From: Candidatus Latescibacterota bacterium
Lineage (GTDB): Bacteria; JAAXHH01; JACQVL01
NCBI GenBank assembly: GCA_016209865.1
Contig: JACQVL010000251.1
Coordinates: 1 to 27,989 of the forward strand
Direction of reading: 5' to 3'
DNA length: 27,989 bases
A program made the translations under genes and the position numbers. This document shows, one piece after another, positions 7,084 through 14,034 of this stretch (position 1 is the stretch's first letter; each line of letters begins with the position of its first letter). The notes beneath the pieces were generated by a model. The model worked only from the letters and a program-made list of their open reading frames with translations, was not told the origin of the DNA and searched no databases.

Positions 7084-8583
7084 TCACTTCCCCCAATCTT
7101 TGGCGAACTGCACGAGCAACCGGACACCGGCGCCCGTCGCGCCCTTCGGACAGTACGGCTGCTCCCGGTCGGTATACGCGGTCCCGGCGATGTCTAAGTG
7201 CACCCACGGGTAGTCGACGAACTTCTGCAGGAACGCCGCGCCGGTGATCGCGCCGCCCGGCCGGCCGCCGGTGTTCTTCACATCCGCCACTTCGCTCTTG
7301 ATCTGCTCGTGGTACTCGTCCCACAACGGCAACGGCCACACCCGCTCACCCGTGGCGTTGCCCGCCCGCTGGACGCGCGCCATCACGACCTCGTCGTTCC
7401 CCATGATGCCCGTCGCGTGATGGCCGAGTGCCACCACGCACGCGCCAGTGAGCGTCGCCAGGTCGATCACCGCCGCTGGCTTGTACCGGGCCGCGTACGC
7501 TAAGGCATCCGCTAAGACGACCCGGCCTTCCGCGTCGGTGTTGATCACCTCGATCGTTTTCCCGGCCAGAGTGGGAATGATGTCGCCCGGTTTGTACGCC
7601 CGCCCGTCCGGCAGGTTCTCCGTCGCCGGGATCAGGCCGACGACGTGGGCGGGCAGGTTGAGCGCCCCGATCGCCTGCATCGCCCCGACGACCGCCGCGG
7701 CCCCGGACATGTCGTGCTTCATCTCCTCCATCCGGTCGCCCGGCTTGATGGAGATCCCCCCGCTGTCGAACGTGATCCCTTTCCCGACGAACACGATCGT
7801 CCCCTGCTTGCCCGACGGCTGTCCGTGTTCAAGGACGATAAACCGCGGCGGCTCCTCGCTCCCGCGGTTGACCGCTAAGAGCGCGCCCATCCCGATCTTC
7901 TCGATTTCTTTCTTGCCGAAGACCTGACAGGCCAGGTGGGCCCGTTTGGCCATCTTCGACGCCGCGTCTGCCAGGCCTCTCGGGGTCAGGGCATTGCCCG
8001 GAGCGTTGCTCAGATCGCGGGCGAGGAGGGTGCTGTCTGCGACGATGCGTCCTGTCTCCACCCCGGCCTGGATCGCGCGCGCCCGGCCCCGGTGGCTGTA
8101 CACGACGGTGAGGCGGTCGAGCCGTTTTCCGTTTTGACCGTTATCCGTCTTGAACTCGGAGAACCGGTACGTGCCTAACAGCGTCCCTTCGACGGTCGCC
8201 TGAGCGCAGGCGTCCGGGGACAGGCCGGTGATGCCCAGTCCGTGGACGGTGGTCATCAGCCGGGTCACGCCCAGGTCGAGCAGGGCGCGTCCGGCTTTCC
8301 CGGCGGCCTGGCGGGCGATGTCCAGGGTGAACCGCTCCCGAGGGCCGAGGCCGACGAGCAAGACGCGCTTCGGCGGAGCCGCTCCTCGTGGATAGAGCAA
8401 CAGCGTGTCGCCCTTCTTCCCCTTGAAATCTCCGATGTCGAGCACATCGGAGAGCAGCCCTTTGAGGGCGTTCTCCATCGCGGTCGCTCTCCCGTCCGGG
8501 AGCCGCTCTCCCTCGAACAACCCCACGATCACCGCGTCTGCCGCATCCGCGCCGACCCGACCGAGCTTGGCCTCGACCGTCAT
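7084..8583 (-). CDS. pepA: Leucyl aminopeptidase (M17 family)
   Basis: This is a 499-residue cytosolic zinc/manganese aminopeptidase of the usual family length, removing N-terminal residues during peptide turnover. The C-terminal catalytic domain shows the full site. The metal ligands are K268, D273, D291, D350 and E352, and the catalytic residues are K280 and R354. The signature NTDAEGR lies at 348-354. The weakly conserved N-terminal domain covers roughly 1-170. I placed the start at ATG 8583 because GGAGG lies five bases upstream. A longer frame reaching 8823 would run antiparallel to nothing and overlap the sod gene. The stop lies six bases from the metallophosphoesterase start, and the sod stop lies 17 bp upstream. 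Confidence 0.95.
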   Translation of the reverse strand: MTVEAKLGRVGADAADAVIVGLFEGERLPDGRATAMENALKGLLSDVLDIGDFKGKKGDTLLLYPRGAAPPKRVLLVGLGPRERFTLDIARQAAGKAGRALLDLGVTRLMTTVHGLGITGLSPDACAQATVEGTLLGTYRFSEFKTDNGQNGKRLDRLTVVYSHRGRARAIQAGVETGRIVADSTLLARDLSNAPGNALTPRGLADAASKMAKRAHLACQVFGKKEIEKIGMGALLAVNRGSEEPPRFIVLEHGQPSGKQGTIVFVGKGITFDSGGISIKPGDRMEEMKHDMSGAAAVVGAMQAIGALNLPAHVVGLIPATENLPDGRAYKPGDIIPTLAGKTIEVINTDAEGRVVLADALAYAARYKPAAVIDLATLTGACVVALGHHATGIMGNDEVVMARVQRAGNATGERVWPLPLWDEYHEQIKSEVADVKNTGGRPGGAITGAAFLQKFVDYPWVHLDIAGTAYTDREQPYCPKGATGAGVRLLVQFAKDWGK

Positions 8584-8600
8584 GCTGTCCTCCCCGTGCG

Positions 8601-9341
8601 TTATTTCATCGCCTTCTCCAAATTCGCCGCCACGACGCCCCAGTCGATGTTCCGCATGAACGCGTCGATGTACTTCCCGCGGTCGGTCTGGTAGTCCAGG
8701 TAGTAGGCGTGTTCGTATGTATCTAAGGCGAGGACGGGGACGGCGTTCCAGACCGGGAAGGTGTTCTGCGCGTCGCCTAAGTAGTTGTACAGCCGGCCGT
8801 CGTCCCGGTCGTACGCGAGCCACACCCAGCCGCGCGCGGCCAGCCCGGTCCCTTTCAGGTCGGCGGCCCAGGCGTCGTACGAGCCAAAATGCTTCTCGAT
8901 CGCCGTGAGCAGCGCCCCCGCCGGTTTTCCACCCTTGCCGCCTAAGTGGCCGAAGTAGGTCTCATGGTTCTTCACCCCGCCTACGGCGAACGTCAGCTCG
9001 ACCTTGAGTTCCCGGATATCGCTGTACGTCTGGTTGCCCTTGGTCGGGTCTGCCGTCGCCAGCTTCTGGCGGATCTCGTTCGTCTTATTGACGTACCCCT
9101 GGTAGAGCCGGTAATGGGCCTCCATCGTCGCCTTCGAGATTCCATCCAGCGTCGCGCTGATCGACGCGAACGTCTTCGCGGTGATCGGGGGCGGCGCGGG
9201 CAGACCGGCCGGCTGGGCGGCCGGGGCGGTGGTCTGATCGGCCGCTGCGCGAAGCGGATGCTCCGTCAGGAGAGACGCAGCGCCCACACTCAACGCGCTG
9301 GTTTTCAGAAAATTCCGGCGACTGACACGATGTATGGCCAT
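8601..9341 (-). CDS. Tat-exported Fe/Mn superoxide dismutase
   Basis: This 246-residue protein begins with a twin-arginine signal, 'SRRNFLK' at 7-13 followed by a hydrophobic stretch to about residue 33, so it acts outside the cytoplasm. A Pro/Ala-rich linker (38-53) leads to a Fe/Mn-SOD domain. The expected metal ligands are H76 (MEAHYRLY), H126 (NHETYF), D207 and H211 (LALDTYEHAYYLDY). The usual His-rich 'HHxKHH' of the first ligand helix is replaced by 'HYRLYQ' and appears one residue shorter, so this is a divergent subgroup and the metal preference is uncertain. The start is set by GGAGG six bases before ATG. It is followed 17 bp later by pepA. Protection of envelope proteins from superoxide is the likely role. 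Confidence 0.88.
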   Translation of the reverse strand: MAIHRVSRRNFLKTSALSVGAASLLTEHPLRAAADQTTAPAAQPAGLPAPPPITAKTFASISATLDGISKATMEAHYRLYQGYVNKTNEIRQKLATADPTKGNQTYSDIRELKVELTFAVGGVKNHETYFGHLGGKGGKPAGALLTAIEKHFGSYDAWAADLKGTGLAARGWVWLAYDRDDGRLYNYLGDAQNTFPVWNAVPVLALDTYEHAYYLDYQTDRGKYIDAFMRNIDWGVVAANLEKAMK

Positions 9342-9377
9342 GAGATACCTCCTGGAAGGTCACAGGCCGCAGGTCAT

Positions 9378-9410
9378 AAGGTCGCAAGTCAGAATCTGAC
9401 CTTCGACCTT
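9378..9410. other. Imperfect hairpin between fmdB and sod
   Basis: AAGGTCG (9378-9384) pairs with CGACCTT (9404-9410), and inside it GTCAG (9388-9392) pairs with CTGAC (9396-9400) around a 3-nt loop. The two stems are separated by a 3x3 internal loop. It lies in the 125-bp fmdB-sod gap, about 37 bp before the sod start. No T-tract is present, so it is either a weak attenuator-like structure or one of the local seven-base-period repeats (AGGTCAC, AGGTCAT and AAGGTCG run just before it). Confidence 0.45.
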
Positions 9411-9433
9411 GTCCTTTACTCTTTATGGTTTTC

Positions 9434-9461
9434 TGACCCCTGACCCCTGACTCCTGACCCC
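9434..9461. repeat. Heptad repeat TGACCCC x4 (one variant)
   Basis: Three copies of TGACCCC and one TGACTCC. The array begins five bases past the stop codon of fmdB. In the fmdB-sense direction it reads GGGGTCA, the same family and orientation as the array inside fdhA at 1716-1743. Confidence 0.93.
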
Positions 9462-9466
9462 TGCTT

Positions 9467-9691
9467 TTAATGACAGCCGCATCCGATTCCGCACGACCCG
9501 ACCCCGCCGTTCCCTTTCCCCACCGACGGGGACGGCGAGTCGGCGACCGCCGTGGCGAACGTCGAGAATTTCTTCGTGACGTGTTCGCTCGCGCAGGACG
9601 GGCACGACACGTGGTCCCCATCCGCCGCAGTCCGGACGAGGACCTCGAACGCTTCGCTGCAATCCCCGCACTGGTATTCATAGATTGGCAT
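9467..9691 (-). CDS. FmdB/zinc-ribbon family small protein
   Basis: This 74-residue protein begins with the family hallmark 'MPIYEYQCGDC'. A zinc ribbon is formed by C8-x2-C11 and C30-x2-C33. The family is named after FmdB, a putative regulator of methylotrophy genes, but most members have no established function. The C-terminus (residues 54-74) is Gly/Ser-rich with the unusual tail 'GSCGIGCGCH', which adds three Cys and a terminal His as possible extra metal ligands. GGAG lies eight bases before the ATG. It follows glcF by three bases, so the two are translationally close. Confidence 0.85.
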   Translation of the reverse strand: MPIYEYQCGDCSEAFEVLVRTAADGDHVSCPSCASEHVTKKFSTFATAVADSPSPSVGKGNGGVGSCGIGCGCH

Positions 9692-9694
9692 ACA

Positions 9695-11029
9695 TCAGAC
9701 TCCTTTCTTCGCTGCCTGGTACGCCCGGTCGAGGAGCTCGACCGGATGAACGACCTCGATCCGTTTCTTGTCCCGCATCGCGCCGTAACGAATCTGCAAC
9801 AGGCAGCCCGGGTTCCCGGTGGCGACGATGTCCGGGTCGGCTGCCGTGATATGGCTCATCTTGCGGGCGAGGAGCCGCATCGACATCTCCGGCTGGGTGA
9901 TGTTGTAGATGCCCGCGCTGCCGCAGCACCAGTCCGACTCCGCCAGGTCGACTAAGGTCACGCCGGGGATGCGGCGGAGCAGGGCGCGCGGCTGCTCGCG
10001 GACGCGCTGGCCGTGCGCCAGATGGCAGGCATCGTGGTAGGCCACGCGCGCGTTGATCGGCCCCATCAGCTCGTTCAGCGGGATTTCTGCTAAGAATTCG
10101 CTGATGTCTTTTACCTTCGCGCTGAACGCCGCCGCCCGTTCGTGGGAGGCCGGGTCGTGTTCCAGCAGGTCGCCGTACTCCTTCAGGTGCGCCCCGCATC
10201 CTGCGGAGTTGATGATGATCGCGTCCACCCCCGCCTGCTCGAAGACTTCGATATTCTTTCGCGCCAACGCTTCCGCCATCGCCCGTTCTCCGTTGTGAAC
10301 GTGGAGCGCGCCGCAGCACGTCTGCGCCGCCGGGATGACGACCTCGCAGCCGTTCTCCGCTAACACCCGCGCCGTGGCGACGTTGATCTGCGTGAACATC
10401 TCGTTCATGATGCACCCGGTCACCAGGCCGACCCGGTAGCGGCGCGTCCCTTTCGCCGGGATGACCGGCTTGAGGGCCCGCTTCAGGCTGCGGCGGGGCA
10501 GGCGCGGGAGCATCGCTTCCATCTCGCGCAACCCTGCCGGGAGCGACTGGAGCAATCCCGACTGGCGGATGAGCGTCTGCAAGCCGAGGCCCTGGTACAG
10601 CCGGAGCGGCCAGAACGCGAAGGCGAGCAGACGGGCTGAGGGAAGGACGCGTTTGAAGACCAGGTCGCGCAGCCGGCGGACCCGATCCGGACGCGGGTGA
10701 TGCCGCTCGATCTCCGCCCGCGCGAGCTCGACGATGTGACCGTAGCGGACTCCCGACGGACAGGCCGTCTCGCACGCCCGACAGTCGAGACAGAGGTAGA
10801 GGTGTTTGACGTAATTCTCCGTCATCTCGATCCGGCCGTCGGTGTACGCGCGCATCAGGTAGAGGCGGCCGCGCGGGGAATCCATTTCCACCCCTAATTC
10901 CGCATACGTCGGACAGAAGGGCAGGCAGAGGCCGCAGTGGATGCAATCGAGAAACCGCTCGTAGTGCGGCGCGTTGGCGCCCCGCAACGGGGATGAAGTC
11001 TGGGAGACGGTGGCTGATTCATCGGTCAT
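9695..11029 (-). CDS. glcF: Glycolate oxidase iron-sulfur subunit / (Fe-S) oxidoreductase
   Basis: This 444-residue protein carries two N-terminal [4Fe-4S] ferredoxin motifs (C29/32/35/39 and C80/83/86/90). Two CCG domains (DUF224) follow, one with 'GCIMNEMF…TCCGALHVHNGE' and one with 'YHDACHLAHGQ…WCCGSAGIYN'. This is the GlcF layout. In the glycolate oxidase complex GlcF accepts electrons from the FAD subunits GlcD/GlcE. No glcD or glcE occurs in this window; the upstream neighbour is a DinB-type gene nine bases away. It may therefore pair with a flavoprotein encoded elsewhere, or serve another 2-hydroxyacid such as lactate or glycerol-3-phosphate. The length and motifs favour GlcF over LutA. 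Confidence 0.87.
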   Translation of the reverse strand: MTDESATVSQTSSPLRGANAPHYERFLDCIHCGLCLPFCPTYAELGVEMDSPRGRLYLMRAYTDGRIEMTENYVKHLYLCLDCRACETACPSGVRYGHIVELARAEIERHHPRPDRVRRLRDLVFKRVLPSARLLAFAFWPLRLYQGLGLQTLIRQSGLLQSLPAGLREMEAMLPRLPRRSLKRALKPVIPAKGTRRYRVGLVTGCIMNEMFTQINVATARVLAENGCEVVIPAAQTCCGALHVHNGERAMAEALARKNIEVFEQAGVDAIIINSAGCGAHLKEYGDLLEHDPASHERAAAFSAKVKDISEFLAEIPLNELMGPINARVAYHDACHLAHGQRVREQPRALLRRIPGVTLVDLAESDWCCGSAGIYNITQPEMSMRLLARKMSHITAADPDIVATGNPGCLLQIRYGAMRDKKRIEVVHPVELLDRAYQAAKKGV

Positions 11030-11038
11030 CGCGTGCCC

Positions 11039-11515
11039 TCACCACCCCTTCGCCGCTCGAAGTCCGGTGATCTGCCCGACGTGATGCTCCCCATGCCCGG
11101 CGTACGTGACGAGCATCCGTTCCAGCGTGACTTCCCCGATCTCAGGATGGAACGCGGAACGAGTCCACCCGGACTCCGGGACGTGCTCCAGCACGACCGT
11201 CCATCGGTCGTGCAGTCCCTTGAGGATCGACACCGAACTGGCGACGGGCATCGCCGCATCCGGGAGTTTCGCCCAGGCATCCTGGTCGTACGGCTTGAGC
11301 GTCGGCCGGTCTTCGGTGAGGATCAGCTTCATCCGGACGAAGGCGTTCAGATGAGAGTCGGCCAGATGATGGACGACCTGCCGGACCGTCCATCCCCCCT
11401 GCCGGTAGGGGGTGTTGAGCTGGTCATCGTGTAAGCCTTTCACCGCCTCTTCGACGAGGGCGGGGAGTTGCTGGATTCTGGCGATGCAGTCACGCCGTTC
11501 TGCGGGTGTGATCAT
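11039..11515 (-). CDS. DinB/YfiT-type metal-dependent hydrolase or thiol transferase
   Basis: This 158-residue four-helix-bundle protein closely follows the YfiT subgroup of the DinB superfamily. It has 'GGWTVRQVVHHLADSHLNAFVRMK' spread over 40-63, 'LTEDRPTLKPYDQDAWAKL' at 66-84, and 'YAGHGEHHVGQI' at 138-149. The likely metal ligands are H49 or H50 with H141 and H145, matching the H-x3-H spacing of Bacillus YfiT. Members use Ni or Zn, and some (BstA-like) transfer bacillithiol to electrophiles. Whether this organism makes bacillithiol is unknown, so detoxification is only an inference. An AAAGGA-like ribosome site precedes the ATG. glcF starts nine bases after its stop. Confidence 0.85.
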   Translation of the reverse strand: MITPAERRDCIARIQQLPALVEEAVKGLHDDQLNTPYRQGGWTVRQVVHHLADSHLNAFVRMKLILTEDRPTLKPYDQDAWAKLPDAAMPVASSVSILKGLHDRWTVVLEHVPESGWTRSAFHPEIGEVTLERMLVTYAGHGEHHVGQITGLRAAKGW

Positions 11516-11600
11516 GATCGGTATCCTTTCATCGTGGAATCATTCCTTCCTTACTGGACTGTCGGGTATCGTATAACGGTAATCCTTTCCGGGCATCCTG

Positions 11601-12317
11601 TCAAGTCTTTCCATCGGTCAGGCAGCGGTGGATGGTGTCGTACGCGGCATCCGCCAGTTGGCCTCGGGCCTTCGGGGTGTACCCCTGCGTGTCGATCGGG
11701 GGCGCGACGATGAGGTCGACCGTGCCCCCGTGGACGCGCAGGCTCCCGCGCACCAGAATCTCATAGCTGCCCACGATGGCGATCGGGACGACCGGAACCC
11801 CGGCCTGGATGGCAAGCAGGAACGCCCCCTTATTGAACGGCTGCAGGTCCCCCGTCCGGCTCCGGGTGCCTTCCGGGAAGACGAGCACCGGCAGGCCCGA
11901 GCGGACCTTCTGGACTGCCCGTTCTAAGCTCCGCATCGCCCGCGTCGGACTCTCCCGGTCGATGCTCACGTACCCGGCCAGCCGGATGTACCAGCCCAGG
12001 ATCGGGATGTGAAACAGGGAGGCTTTGGCGATCATCCGAAACTGAAACGGGAGATGGGCCAGGAGGATGGGAATATCGGCCGCGCTGGCGTGATTGGCCA
12101 CCAGGACGCACGGCCGGCCGGCCGGCACGTGCTCCAGTCCGTGCGGTCGCACCGTCACGCCGCCGACCCGGAGCAGCGTCCGCGCCCACCAGCGGGTGAT
12201 CCAGTGGGTCAGGTGGCCGGACGGCTTGAACGGCGCTAACAGGATGGCCGGAACGCCGAACAGGATGGTGAGGAAGACGATGGCGATGGCGACGAACACG
12301 GCTCGAAGGATGGACAT
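11601..12317 (-). CDS. plsC: 1-acyl-glycerol-3-phosphate acyltransferase (PlsC family)
   Basis: This 238-residue membrane-associated acyltransferase adds a second acyl chain to lysophosphatidate in phospholipid synthesis. A hydrophobic segment at about 5-30 anchors it. The catalytic HX4D is H76-D81 (NHASAADIP). The substrate-binding motifs are 'IDRES' at 119-123, 'FPEGTRSRTG' at 147-156 and 'VPVVPIA' at 174-180. I chose ATG 12317 because the frame upstream to 12524 is built from repeat DNA (heptads and palindrome) and has no homology to the family. The chosen ATG lacks an obvious Shine-Dalgarno, so a nearby start cannot be excluded. There is an 85-bp gap with no recognisable feature (11516-11600) before the DinB gene downstream. 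Confidence 0.88.
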   Translation of the reverse strand: MSILRAVFVAIAIVFLTILFGVPAILLAPFKPSGHLTHWITRWWARTLLRVGGVTVRPHGLEHVPAGRPCVLVANHASAADIPILLAHLPFQFRMIAKASLFHIPILGWYIRLAGYVSIDRESPTRAMRSLERAVQKVRSGLPVLVFPEGTRSRTGDLQPFNKGAFLLAIQAGVPVVPIAIVGSYEILVRGSLRVHGGTVDLIVAPPIDTQGYTPKARGQLADAAYDTIHRCLTDGKT

Positions 12318-12338
12318 AGGGTGGTGGTCGGTAAGATC

Positions 12339-12352
12339 AGTGACGAGTGACG
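12339..12352. repeat. Heptad repeat AGTGACG x2
   Basis: Two copies, preceded by AGATC just as in the array at 6248-6275. It lies 21 bp upstream of the plsC ATG. Confidence 0.8.
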
Positions 12353-12434
12353 AGAAACAACCAGGACAAGCGTCTGCGAACTTCGCTGTCATTATACCGA
12401 GCGCATGGTAGGCGTCAAGGGTTTTGTCGGTGTT

Positions 12435-12563
12435 CGGTAGTCGGTTAAAACAATATGGATTCCCGCTCCCCACTTTCGTGAGGACAAGTTTCGCGGGAAT
12501 GACAGTCTCTGATTGACTCGTCACTTGTCACTCGTCACTCGTCACTATTTTTCCCGACTACCG
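12435..12563. repeat. Composite repeat with 10-bp terminal inverted repeats (MITE-like)
   Basis: CGGTAGTCGG at 12435-12444 is exactly inverted as CCGACTACCG at 12554-12563. Inside are the palindrome arms ATTCCCGC (12459-12466) and GCGGGAAT (12493-12500), here with a long 26-nt loop, followed by a CGTCACT/TGTCACT array (12519-12546, four copies). The same inner order (palindrome, then CTCT…, then CGTCACT array) occurs at 18651-18734 and 27906-27964. I see no target-site duplication and no coding capacity. Confidence 0.7.
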
Positions 12564-12689
12564 ACCACTATTTTTTCATCCCCCCAGCAACTTTTTTAGT
12601 CGATGACACGTCTTACTGTATAGAACGTGACCGGAACGTCTGTGAAACCCGACTTGAGTATCGATACAGATTCACGCAGGAGGAGTGCG

Positions 12690-13904
12690 ATGCAGGAAGA
12701 CACGATCAACATTCGGCACCTGGGGCTGGCGCTGATGCTCTACATCATGGGGCCGGCGCTGATCCTCTACGGAACGTTCAACCTGATCACGCTCAGCGGC
12801 AGCCAGCTCGTCGACTGGGTCATGATGACCCGTCCAACCCAGGCGTCTCCGATCCTATCGCCGACGCCCCAGAAGGGGATCGACGCCGACCAGGGTACGG
12901 TCGTCCCGTCGGCCAGCCCAACGATCATTTCGAGACGTCCTCATCCTGATGGCCCCGACTCCCGGTTGGCGCTCAACAGCTTCGCCCATCAGAAATCGAA
13001 GGGCGACCGGTGGAGCAACGGGTACACCGAACCGTTCGAACGGACGGTGAAGATGCGATCCGATGGACGATGCTCGGTGAGCAACGTGTCTGGTAACATC
13101 ACGGTCAGGACGTGGGACCATGCTGAAATCCGCATCCAGGCAAAGAAGATCGCTCACACCGACGACGACGAGGAAGGGAAGGAGATGGTCGAACAAGTCG
13201 AGATCGAGGTGGAGGAGCACGACGGGAACGTCGATGTGCGGACGGTCTACCCTGAACGGAGCGGCTGGTGGGGCGATCGAAGGATCAGTGTCTCAGTCAT
13301 CTACGAGGTGACCGTCCCTGAGCGAGCCTCTGTGCGGCTGACCTCCGTGAGCGGAAGCATCGACATCGCCGGGCCGCGCGGGGAAGTCGCCGCCAAAGCC
13401 GTCAGCGGGAAGGTGGTCATCGCCGACATCACTAGCCGGGTCCTCGGAGAGAGCGTCAGCGGGGACGTGATCGCCAGCCGCCTGACCGGGGATGCGGAGT
13501 TGGTCACGGTGAGCGGGGATGTGGAGGCGCGATCCGTGAAAGGCGATCTCGAAGCCCGGACGACGAGCGGCCAGATCGAGCTGCAGGACGTGACGGCTGC
13601 CCGATTGTCCGCGCACAGCACGAGCGGGACGATCAGGCTCGAAGGCCCGATCGTCAAGGGCGGTTCGTATGACCTCGAAACGACGAGCGGGGGGATTCGA
13701 CTGGTCGTGCCGCCGGATGCGGCATTCAACCTCCGCGCGCAGGCGTTCAGCGGGTCGATCGACTCTGACTTACCCGTCACCCTGCGCGGCCCGATCTCGA
13801 CCGGCCGGGAACGACGGCGCAGCCTGAACGGCACGGTCAACGGCGGCGGCGCGTTCGTGACGCTCTCCGCCATGAGCGGGCATATTCAGATCAGGACGCG
13901 ATAA
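12690..13904 (+). CDS. Membrane-anchored DUF4097 (beta-solenoid-like) protein
   Basis: This is the only convincing plus-strand gene. ATG 12690 is preceded by GGAGGAG at good spacing, which favours it over the longer frame from 12627. The 404-residue product has one hydrophobic segment at about 11-35, then a Pro/Ser-rich linker (about 47-90). A repetitive C-terminal half follows in which 'SG-hydrophobic-x-hydrophobic' recurs about every 18-22 residues (VSGNITV, VSGSIDI, VSGKVVI, VSGDVIA, VSGDVEA, TSGQIEL, TSGTIRL, TSGGIRL, FSGSIDS, MSGHIQI). This is the DUF4097/DUF4098 pattern, a right-handed beta-roll of unproven function often found near anti-sigma factors or envelope genes. With one N-terminal anchor the solenoid probably faces the periplasm. 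It converges on the giant gene at 14035. Confidence 0.85.
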   Translation: MQEDTINIRHLGLALMLYIMGPALILYGTFNLITLSGSQLVDWVMMTRPTQASPILSPTPQKGIDADQGTVVPSASPTIISRRPHPDGPDSRLALNSFAHQKSKGDRWSNGYTEPFERTVKMRSDGRCSVSNVSGNITVRTWDHAEIRIQAKKIAHTDDDEEGKEMVEQVEIEVEEHDGNVDVRTVYPERSGWWGDRRISVSVIYEVTVPERASVRLTSVSGSIDIAGPRGEVAAKAVSGKVVIADITSRVLGESVSGDVIASRLTGDAELVTVSGDVEARSVKGDLEARTTSGQIELQDVTAARLSAHSTSGTIRLEGPIVKGGSYDLETTSGGIRLVVPPDAAFNLRAQAFSGSIDSDLPVTLRGPISTGRERRRSLNGTVNGGGAFVTLSAMSGHIQIRTR

Positions 13905-13918
13905 CAAGAAAGAATAAC

Positions 13919-14029
13919 GGGGTTCGGGATTCGGGGTTAGGGGTTCGGGAAACAGAAAAGACAGAAAAGAAGGAGTGCCTGTCTGTTGTCGATTTTTTCC
14001 CGAATCCCGTACCCCTAATCCCGAACCCC
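13919..14029. repeat. Opposed heptad arrays forming a 33-bp inverted repeat between convergent genes
   Basis: Bases 13919-13951 and 13997-14029 are inverted copies (29 of 33 positions pair), separated by a 45-bp A-rich spacer. Each arm is a run of imperfect heptads related to GGGGTTC/GGGATTC. The first arm starts 14 bp after the stop of the plus gene, and the second ends five bp before the stop codon of the minus gene. In each transcript the proximal arm is G-rich with at least four runs of three or four G. The structure could terminate both transcripts as a hairpin or as separate G-quadruplexes. Confidence 0.75.
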
Positions 14030-14034
14030 GAGTC

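Larger units (their letters stand above)
12318..12689. other. Divergent intergenic region made largely of repeats
   Basis: This 372-bp region separates plsC (minus) from the DUF4097 gene (plus) and must hold both promoters. It contains AGTGACG x2 at 12339-12352, a 129-bp composite repeat at 12435-12563 and a T-rich patch near 12570-12600. A TATAGA-like -10 near 12616 could serve the plus gene, but I see no convincing -35 box. No coding frame in the region resembles a protein family. Confidence 0.6.

Noticed and set aside
6791-7339. Minus-strand frame overlapping pepA and the metallophosphoesterase
   Set aside because: It runs through both genes in another frame, and its Arg/Pro-rich product lacks motifs.
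8584-8823. N-terminal extension of pepA by 80 codons
   Set aside because: The extension overlaps the sod coding region, is Arg-rich and unlike M17 proteins. The ATG at 8583 has a proper ribosome site.
12318-12524. N-terminal extension of plsC by 69 codons
   Set aside because: The extension translates repeat DNA (palindrome and heptads) and has no counterpart in PlsC proteins.
12519-12546. Heptad arrays as a CRISPR array
   Set aside because: Units are 7 bp with no spacers between them, and no cas genes are present in the window.
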